From Ixodes scapularis (lineage: Eukaryota; Arthropoda; Arachnida; Ixodida; Ixodidae): a stretch of DNA of 64,000 nt. The first letter of the stretch is position 1; every line of letters starts with the position of its first letter. Positions 56,231-64,000 of this stretch are shown one piece after another. Location of the stretch: assembly GCF_016920785.2 (NCBI RefSeq), contig NW_024609837.1:55170671-55234670 (forward strand), read 5' to 3'. The position numbers and the translations under genes are program-made. The notes beneath the pieces were generated by a model. The model searched no databases. It saw nothing but the letters and a program-made list of their open reading frames with translations, and was not told the DNA's origin.

Positions 56231-56530
56231 TTAATCTGGTTCTCCTGTATAGCTTGTGCTGTCTTTCGAGACGTCATCCGGTCATTTCTCTGAGTGAAGT
56301 AATGGCGGCTATAAGACCGATACAAATATGTGCCTTATAAGTTATAAGTCGATTGTGTTATATGGTTCGTCAGCGAGAGTAAAGCAACTACTCTATGGCG
56401 TATTAGTCGCCGCCATTTCCAAAAAAAAAAAGAAAAAAGAAAAACGAATGTACCTCCGATTTTGCCGCCCTTCTCGAAAAAAACTGATGCACCACCGATT
56501 TCCCCTAAAACAATGCATACCGGCCAAAAA

Positions 56531-56554
56531 AAAAAAAAAAAAAAAAAAAAAAAA
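56531..56554 (+). repeat. poly(A) run
   Basis: An uninterrupted run of more than 20 A, following an A-rich block at 56421-56445. Confidence 0.9.
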
Positions 56555-56801
56555 CGCTGTATAGAGAATGATAAGACATTCTGAAAAAGTGTCTTAAAAA
56601 GTACTTTTACTTTACTTTGGAAGTACATTGTATTTATAGTATGTTCCTTAAAGTACATTGCACCCGGTGTACTTACTACTTTACTTGTAGTACATAACCT
56701 CTCATTTACTTTAAACTTCCAAGTATAGTTTTAGACGCATTTTACGCAACACTGTAAGCAATCAAACACTGTCTGCAAAATCAAGCTCAGGCAGTGCTAA
56801 A

Positions 56802-57989
56802 CATAGAGTTATTACAATACACGCTAGAGACTCAGTTGGCGCTAGTGCGCTGTTGCATTTTGAAGCAGACAGCAAGCAGTCTGAAATTGACTTCCGGCAA
56901 TGCATTTCTATGGGAAAAAGCGAGTGCATTTTCTTCTCTGCGCTCGATTATAAGAGCAAATATCAAGAATAATTTGTATGTACTAGGCACATTGTAACAT
57001 TTCTCAGTCACGCAGACGAAATAATTGGTCAGTTTACAGCATTTTTATTTGAAATTCGTGGCATGAAAAACGCTGTTAAAACCGCTTCGTACGTGCATTT
57101 TCGTGCACTGTCGGACACTGTTAGCGCGAAACACGGCGTCGACGGTTTCCAGCATGGGGGATATACGTGCCAAACGAACGAAGGACATGTAGAAAACCGA
57201 GAGACGGGAAGAACTACGCAGTAAACACTGGATAAGTAACTCCTTGTGCACGCAGACGACCAAATAAATTGAAAGTTACGTAATATAGTCAGATTCGCAC
57301 TAAATAAGTACTGCTTTATTCTTGCTGCTCATGAATATGTGCGAAGATGCTTGTTCTGGGTTCAAATCATCGCCCGCACGCTCCAAATCTTTGCAAATAA
57401 GGGGATCCAGAGAGCAGGTGCCCGATAAAAACTGCCCGACATAGGAAATAATAAAAATACACACCTTTCGTAGCTCACGTCCTTTATTTTTTTTGCGTTC
57501 GAATGTTTCTTTAATCAATCGTAAAGATGCATCACGGGGTAATTTTCATCCAATGACAGGACGGGCATATTAGCAATATATAAGCACCATCGAAATGCTA
57601 GCAAACCTTGAACACATTCTGCATTCCTTTCGGTCGTTAGTTTGCTTAGAATCGTCGCTCGTTTTCACATACCTTCCTTGAAACAGAGGTTTGGGCCTGA
57701 AATAGAGCGAAGTTTAACATCGTTCATTGGTAAAGAAAAAATGCTGTAACTAAAGCAATTACACTTTCACAATACCAATAAAGGTACATACTATCCGGTA
57801 CAACCGAAATGACAAAAGTTATTCATGGTATTTTCCGGCGAAGAGACAAAGTTCACGGGCGTTTTCCCATAGGGATGCACAGGGAGGCTGGAAATGTAGA
57901 GTGCATGCTGTCTGCTTCAATTTTGAACCGGAAGTCCCGTAGACACTAGCGCCAGCTGAGCCTCTAGCGTTTATTGTAATAACTCTATG
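56802..57989. mobile_element. 1.19-kb non-coding element with exact 8-bp target duplication
   Basis: GTGCTAAA flanks both ends exactly (56794-56801, 57990-57997). Ends CATAGAGTTATTACAATA and its inverse extend as long imperfect TIRs of over 120 bp (CGCTAGAG...GGCGCTAGTG..., GAAGCAGACAGC..., CATTTCTATGGGAAAAAGCG). An 8-bp TSD fits hAT or P elements; the CAT start leans to P, but no transposase is present. The interior is AT-rich. Confidence 0.85.
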
Positions 57990-58991
57990 GTGCTAAACCT
58001 CAAAGGTGCAATGATACATCCGCAGCAGATCATTGACCAAAAAGAAGTACACAACAATTAGGCATGCAGAAGCAGAACCAGCAATCAAAGCATTTCTGTG
58101 AAAACACAAGCCGCGTTATATTCGGCTAGCAGAATTTCGCTAACGCATCAAAACCTATGTAAGTACTTCCTTGTTAGCATAGAAAAAAATAAAAGTAGCT
58201 TCAAAAGTAGTTCGCTGATTTTTACGTTAATTAGTAATTTACTGAATTACTTTCCATTTGAATAATTTCTACTCTACTCAAATTACTTTTGAGGCTAAAA
58301 CTCAGTAACTTAACTTAATTACTTTTTTTTGAGTAGCTTGTACATGTCTGCCAGCCCGCCACCACATATGAAAAAAGCAAAACAGACAAATAAATGTGCA
58401 GAATATACACACTACACAAAGTATGTGAAAAGAAAAGAAACGAAGGGAGAAAACATGTATCACATTATGACGAGGATGCCAGCAGCATCCCATACATTCT
58501 GGCAAGCTCCCGTGACTCTGCCCCGTTTGTCGGCAGTGGGCTGCGCATACAGAGCGTAATTGTCAGTTGTCAGTCAATGTTTCAACTATCTCGTTGCATC
58601 AATGAAGAGGTCAAATGAAACTCGCATTATCTAGAATGCACCGCATCATTTGTCACTTGCGCAGTGGACTGCGTAAATTACTGGTCGATCTTCTGTTCTT
58701 GAGGCAGAAAATATTGAAGAGATCCACACTCGCAAAAGCTCACAAACACACAGTTACCGTGTAGCCTACTTCAGACCTGGCCGTAGCCGCTGGTTGTACT
58801 AAACTGTGCGAGTAACCGCGTGACTGCGCGGCGTCCATTTGCGATCCATGGCCCCGTCGCGTTCGTGCGCGTGCGCAGACATTTGCCAAATGTTTGCCGA
58901 ATCTTTGCCGAACTTTCCTTCAAAATATCGGCATGTGCGGAACTTTGCCGAATCTGAAGTTCGGCAGATTCGGTCCATCACTAACTTTTAC

Positions 58992-59550
58992 GGCGTGTGT
59001 GTGTGTAGGTGTTGTAAAAGAAGAAAAGGGGGGAGGAGAGGGCCAGTTGTGTATGCGCACCGGGCTCTTTGGTCACTGGCTCCTTTTACGGCGCAGGCGA
59101 TAGGCTCCCTAGCAACGACGCTCACGCCGGATTGGCTGCTCACCAACGCGCGGGAACTTAAATTTCGGATTCGGACGGCGCGTGTATCACTCGAAGCGCG
59201 CTAAGCCACGCCCGCGCGTGCGTTCACGCCGCTTCGCGGCGACAGTGTGCGGCTGCTAATTACAAAACTATTAACCCACTTAGCCCCCCCCCCCCCCCCC
59301 CCCCCGCCCCCCGTACACGCCGCTTTGCGGGGTCCAGTCGGCAACCTACGTCCTGCCGTCCCCCATGCACTTCCGTAAATAGAGTCCCATACGATTTAGT
59401 TCAGCGATGTTTCGTCAACAACATTCGTTTTCTTTCAGTGTTAATCGTAAAAAAAAAAAAAAAAGATAATAAAAAAAAAAAATGTCGTAAATATCGCCAA
59501 ATGCCTCGACAAAACAAAATGCTCGAGGAAAAAAAATAAAAGAAGTAAGC
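58992..59550. other. no gene; C-run
   Basis: A TG repeat at 58996-59008, a C-run of about 20 at 59285-59306, then A-rich runs at 59449-59485 that could be the body of the SINE described next. Confidence 0.4.
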
Positions 59551-59620
59551 CCACGTCATGGATAGAACCCGGGCCTGATACGTATGAGACAGACATCTTA
59601 CCACTAAGTTATGCTGCCGC
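59551..59620 (-). repeat. tRNA-like head, probable SINE
   Basis: On the - strand GCGGCAGCATAACTTAGTGG has a full match to the pol III A box (TAACTTAGTGG, TRRYNNARNGG). About 40 bases on, GGTTCTATCC is a B box short by one base. The loop between contains CTCATAC, as in a Met anticodon loop, but the stems pair poorly. Read on the - strand it runs into T-rich sequence, as a SINE might. Not a working tRNA. Confidence 0.4.
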
Positions 59621-60497
59621 TTCGGAAACTCGCATAGTAACCGCTGCCTATGTTGACGGCGGCAGCGCCTATCTCCACGAACCAGCCAATCCGACGTGAG
59701 CGCCGTTGCTAGGGTATGTGTCACCTGGGCGTTAAAAATATGCCCGCGTGGGTCGTGGGGCGGTGCACTTGGTATTCCTTGGGCGCCGCCGGCCAATATT
59801 TGCCCTGCCCAGTGGCGTCCGTTTCAGGGGGGGGGGGGGGGGGGCAAAATACATGCCTTGCCCCCCCCCCCCGGTTGGTACGCCCATGTTCAGAGCCGTT
59901 TATTGAGAGAGTTTGGTCATACATTGGTTTGAATAGGCGAGCATCTCGGGGTCAACCACAGGCCGCGAAACAGTCCCTAGCGGTGGTCGTGTGCTCTAAA
60001 TATGTGACACGACTAATTTGAGCCGTTTTAGCGTCGCGAGAGTCAAAAGGTTTAGCTCTTGGTGACTGAAAACTTTGTGCATGTGAGGTTTTAGTCACAC
60101 CAATATTCAAGTGTAGAATAAACGGACGTGCGCTCCAAACCAGGGCCGACTTGCTCGAAACAGCGTCTCAGCTGAGACAGGGAAAGAAAGCACTGCCAAA
60201 GCCAGCGCACGAGCCGAGCGGGACTCCGCGTCTCAAGACGCTCGCGCGCCCGACCCTTCGCACTGTTTTCTTTCAGCCAGTCTCAGGACGCCAGCAGTGC
60301 AGACAAAGGCATGGGCACGAGCGCGTGGCTTTGGAAAGTGCCCCCTATGCACGAGTTCTCGTACACACAAAAGCGTTTTGCTGAGCTAGACTCACGCGCC
60401 TGTGCCCTTGTCTTCACTGCAGATATTTATGAGATGGAGTAGAGAGGCCTACCTCATTGAGAGAGGCCGAGATGAACGCTTCTATTTCAAGCTTTAA
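59621..60497. other. no gene; G/C-run hairpin
   Basis: G run (59827-59844) and C run (59860-59873) face each other across GCAAAATACATGCCTTGC. An inverted CGTCTCAGCTGAGACAGG / CCAGTCTCAGGACG pair lies at 60164-60293. Confidence 0.4.
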
Positions 60498-61064
60498 AGG
60501 GCTACTCCGGCGATTTTTGAGCTACCTCAACTAACTATATTTTCTGACTCCCCGGCCTTTACCCTTTCTGGTATGCTATTTAGTATCGTGAAATTCAGAA
60601 TAGTTATTGCGAAATCGGCATGAATGTGATGCAAAAACCAACATTCAAATATACCCGCCCTTTTCAGTGCCGTGACGTCAGTGGAAGGCAAGCTTGCCAG
60701 ACGGGCGAGCAGTCTAAAAAATAGAATAGGCCAATCATTTGTTCCGTGCTGGAGCGCGGGGACCGGAGCGAGCATCCAAAGCATTCATTTGACACCATGA
60801 AACTGCTTCGAATCAGTTGGGAACGCATTCTACAGTCCAAAGAGTGAACCCCTGCACTTCAACTGACGTCACTTTTTCGTTGTTGCCAGTAGAGACTTTC
60901 AGTTTGAAAAACATGGTGAGGACCAAAATTGTAAATTCAATAACTTCGTGAAAAAAAATTATTTTGACCTAATATTTGGGATACTATTTTGGCGATGTTG
61001 TTTGGCGAGTTTCGCAAAATTTCAAGCAAATCGGGGACCATGAAGAAATCGGCGGGGTACCCCT
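60498..61064. mobile_element. 567-bp TTAA MITE, family B, copy 2 (inverted)
   Basis: Ends AGGGCTACTCCGGCGATTTTT and AAATCGGCGGGGTACCCCT; TTAA outside (60494-60497, 61065-61068). Interior is the reverse of 48643-49210 throughout, one base shorter. Confidence 0.9.
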
Positions 61065-61068
61065 TTAA

Positions 61069-61712
61069 ATGTCGTTTGCAATATTGTGACGTCGCGGTCG
61101 CCTGATTGGTCGACGCTGTGTCACAAATTTAGTTTACGCTCTAAGCGCGGGGAGAATATTCGGCGCTGGCTGCGTCCTTTGCTCCGCCTATTGGCCAAAC
61201 TCTCCTGATACACGGCTCTGGTCTATTTGGCCCGCATGCAGCCTCGAGAGAGCTGTTTCGAGTGTCAGTATCAGTGTAGGCAAAGCAACGCCGTAGCAGT
61301 CGGGATGTGACGGCGGACAGTGCCTCGAGCTTGCCTACCGCGCTCGCTCCGCTGTGAACAGCAGCTTGCTGATGTTGCAGGATGCTGCTTTGTCGCTGAG
61401 AATCTTTTGTCCGGCGAAGGCCTGCGACAAAGTCGTCCGAAAGGAGACTACACTTTTACCTTCCTGCACAACGCACTCGCTTTACCTTTTTGCAAAAAAA
61501 AAAAAAAAAAAAAAACATTAAGGATTCATTAAAGATTTTATGTGTTATTAGAGAGTTTTAGTAGACCGTTTTCGGTTTCCCGCTCCGCTCTATCGAAAGC
61601 GGAGTCGCCATCGCGCATGCGCGACTCGCTCTGGGATTTGAGCGTGTAGCGTCAGCTCCGCTATCGTCGCCATTTTAAGAAGTACGTTCCACTCTCAGTA
61701 AAGGTTCACTAG
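61069..61712. other. no supported gene
   Basis: GC-rich to 61480, then a run of about 21 A (61494-61515) after TTTTTGC, possibly a retrotransposed tail. Confidence 0.35.
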
Positions 61713-61973
61713 ATGGTGTTTTTCTGGAAAGGTGGGTGCTCGCTACTTGAAATCATGCTTGGGAGCGCGCTTGACCCTTATGAACCTCGCTGCACTAAGA
61801 TGGCTGCGCAGACTTTGTTTGAAAAGGCGTCCCCCAGAAAACGTTTCACGGTGGTCAAGAACCTCTGGCTGCTTCGAGAAATCGCTGGCCGCAATCCTTT
61901 CACAGCCCCTGAACGGTGGGAACAGGTGCTGCCTTGTCTAAGCCAGCGGGCTCATTTTTTCTATGCGAAATGA
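61713..61973 (+). pseudogene. Myb/SANT-like domain fragment
   Basis: From ATG 61800: MAAQTLFEKASPRKRFTVVK, then NLWLLREIAGRNPFTAPERWEQVL. The spaced Trp/hydrophobic pattern and the 'LLREIxxxNPFxxPxRWExV' string resemble Myb/SANT-like DNA-binding domains. In arthropod genomes these often come from Harbinger-type transposon accessory genes. Only about 45 residues remain before the frame ends. Whether it is transposon debris or a host exon is unknown; no splice sites stand out. Confidence 0.45.
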
Positions 61974-64000
61974 CGACGACGTTGAGAGGATGACACACCG
62001 GGCGACGGCGGTGTCTCAATCTGAGCCCTGGGCCTCGGTTCCTCGGAGACGGCAGCTTCTACTTCGGCTGGACTACCCCCTTGGAGCATGATTCCTTGAC
62101 CCCAGTGGACCCCAGTGAGCAATAGCGCCATTATGTTCCTGGTGCTCCTTCATGCACTGATCGAACGGCGTGCAAGATCCTCATAGCTCGCTGCTCACCC
62201 GCCCAACCCGCCTCCACGAAGTCTGGACTTCTGCGAATCGGACTGCCACCCTCCCCAATACCAACAACCCATGTCGTCGTCATCTTTCACGAATATACTC
62301 ATCATACTACCATGTTTCCTAGACGCGGCACCGCGGGCCTCGGTGATACGGGCTGCTGCTTTCCGCGGTGCCGCGGCCCTCCAGAGCCAAAAATTAAAGG
62401 TTAAAGACCAAATACTAAAGCAATCGGCAAACAGACATATATTTTGTTTGGTTACTTCAGGCAGTAAGACATTGAAAATTAGCGAAAGCGAGTGCTCCAT
62501 TTATATCTCTACTTTTTTTTTCCCCAATGAAATGAGTCTTTTCTTTTTCGTATGCTTCGGTTTGTGATAGGGTGCCTTGGTGTTTATGTACACTGCGCGA
62601 CACTGTTAGCGGGAGCATTCAATATCCTGTTTTCATTTTTCACCTTAAATTCGAGGGGCTGACATTTGCCTATTGGTGTGGAATAAAGCGCTCGTTTGGG
62701 GCACTAATCTGAGCGACAAATTTTCAGCTTTTTCAATACCTGTCAAAGAAATAAACTGCAAATAAAAGCGATTTTTCCGTGTTCGTATTAACAGGAGCGC
62801 AGTGTATGTATCTGCCTGGGGGGGTGACATGAAACCATTTTGCTTGACTATACACTTCTTTTTATTTCTTTTGTGTGTTTATGAAAGTGCGTTTTTCAGC
62901 TTAAGCTCCTGCCTAGTTTCTGCCTCACTTGTGCTACGGTCTTTTCTTGCAATAGAAGGCCACGCAACATAGGCTACTCTTACAATGCTGAATTCAACAG
63001 TAACACTGTAATTTGGTTAGATGCAATATTCACACGCACATCTGAGAAGTAAAATGGGAGTCGTTAGTAAACGTTTTTTATTAAAATATTTCTAGATGCC
63101 TTTCGGCCCAGTAGGACAGGTATTTCGCTCAGTACAAAAGCTTGAATATGATTTACTGTGATAATTTTATGCATTCTAATATTAAACAAACAAATAAATG
63201 CCCATGGTCTTTGTAGGTTTATTCCAGCCGTCAAATTATGCCGTCTGCGCACATCACTGCCTGGTGCTTCACGACGAGCACCCTCTTGTGGTCCTCTTCT
63301 GATTGTTTGATGGACGGCATATGGGCATGCTGTGCGGTCAACGAAACCCCAACGGTTGTTCAGGGGTGTTCCCTTGTCCCTGACGGCCTAATAAAAAAGA
63401 CAAAGAAAAACACCCTTAGCACACGGCAGTATTTAAACACTACCAAAACATGTGATATGGGACTTGTTACTCCTCTAAGATAAAGCGTATTTCCATTGTA
63501 GGGTTGTAAAAAACTGGGTATCGTAAATTAATATTTATATATATATCTATATATCTATATATATATATATATATATCTATATATATATATATATATATAG
63601 TTGTTCCCTAATTCTGCTAAGCTTTGAGGCCGTCAAACTGTGCATGCGAGGCCCGCAACGCCGGAATTCAAAACGAAACTTCTGAAAAATGTTCTAATCT
63701 ACCACTATAGACCCTTTCCGAAATTCACTCTGGCCACTTTGATCACTATCATCATCTGTGGAACGGCATCTGTGCCATACCAATGGCGGCCGTCTCGTGA
63801 GTGATGAAGGAAGACGTTGAAGATGCTCCTAAGCTGATGCTGCGAGGCCTGTACATTCGGGGGGTCAGTACGACGTGACGTAGGAAGGGAACACAAGAGC
63901 TACGTAAGCGTTTATTTCTAATAACTCAGATTCAGTCAATCTGTGGGCGGCACACAATCGGCTTTGGAGCACTTTGGTGTATAAATTTTTCTCGAGACAT
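61974..64000. other. no supported gene
   Basis: Includes a hairpin around 62325-62375 (GACGCGGCACCGCGG / CCGCGGTGCCGCGG) and an AT microsatellite at 63534-63600. AATAAA signals are present on both strands, but no coding exon is recognised. Confidence 0.4.
63534..63600 (+). repeat. TA/TATC microsatellite
   Basis: Runs of TA interrupted by CTATATATC units. Confidence 0.95.

Larger units (their letters stand above)
54450..58347. mobile_element. middle element with 'AGTAACTT' ends, 9-bp flanking duplication
   Basis: CTGCCAGCC flanks both sides (54441-54449 and 58348-58356). The ends AGACTTGTACGTAGTTCAACTAC and GTAACTTAACTT...GAGTAGCTTGTACATGT are imperfect inverted repeats made of AGTAACTAC-type words, which also fill 56580-56720 and 58190-58330. 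It contains the Penelope fragment, a TTAA MITE and the 8-bp-TSD element. Its true identity (hAT-like is my guess) is open, and the flanking repeat could be 8 or 9 bases. Confidence 0.55.
53445..58983. mobile_element. outer hAT-like element with TAGTGATGG ends, holding nested insertions
   Basis: Left end TAGTGATGGGCCGAACTTTTGCCGAATC and right end GATTCGGTCCATCACTA are inverted repeats rich in GCCGAA blocks. The 8-bp flanks ATTTTTAC (53437-53444) and ACTTTTAC (58984-58991) match at 7 of 8 bases, fitting an 8-bp target duplication as made by hAT elements. About 1.6 kb is its own sequence; the rest is later insertions. No transposase seen. Confidence 0.72.

Noticed and set aside
1..64000. CRISPR array or prokaryotic operon
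   Set aside because: Repeats present are minisatellites or transposon ends without regular unique spacers, and coding density, introns and LINEs show a eukaryotic genome.

Overview
The window is nuclear DNA of a metazoan, most likely a chelicerate arthropod such as a hard tick. This rests on long introns, very low coding density, and a dense mix of arthropod-type transposons: pogo/Tigger, piggyBac, hAT-like, jockey/CR1-type and RNase H-bearing LINEs, a Penelope-like element with a GIY-YIG nuclease, and many terminal-inverted-repeat (TIR) MITEs. The taxon is inferred from the repeat mix; no species marker was seen. Most open reading frames are chance or belong to broken mobile elements.

The main host gene runs on the + strand from about 4 kb to 28.4 kb. 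Its last exon (28107-28410) encodes the cysteine-rich C-terminal domain of the ARL14 effector protein family (ARL14EP, ARF7EP_C). Upstream lie five candidate internal exons (4056-4292, 7136-7351, 12648-12860, 14772-15026, 24240-24398). Each has plausible AG/GT borders, a length divisible by three, and the same phase (1 nt completing a codon at the start, 2 nt left over at the end). All are basic, and four or five of them carry a loosely repeated Lys/Arg-Trp motif. The first exons are outside the window or not recognised. The introns hold MITEs, a piggyBac derivative, a Tigger fragment, a LINE and several fold-back repeats.

On the - strand, 34746-35215 is the last coding exon of a C2H2 zinc-finger protein with four fingers. 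The rest of that gene would lie to the right; 42981-43285 and 40.6 kb hold weak exon candidates that cannot be tied to it.

Layout: 0.2-2.1 kb Tigger element with a broken transposase; 4-28 kb ARL14EP-like gene and its repeat-filled introns; 30-34 kb sparse sequence with small MITEs; 34.7-35.2 kb zinc-finger exon; 35.5-40 kb possible large Tigger-type element holding a TTAA MITE; 41-49 kb MITEs, LINE reverse transcriptase debris and a large inverted repeat; 50.6-53.3 kb two LINE 3' fragments on the - strand, one split by a MITE; 53.4-59.0 kb a three-level nest of transposons with readable target-site duplications; 59.5-64 kb a tRNA-like SINE head, a second copy of the 567-bp MITE, a Myb/SANT-like fragment and simple repeats. 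No CRISPR array, rRNA or intact tRNA was seen.
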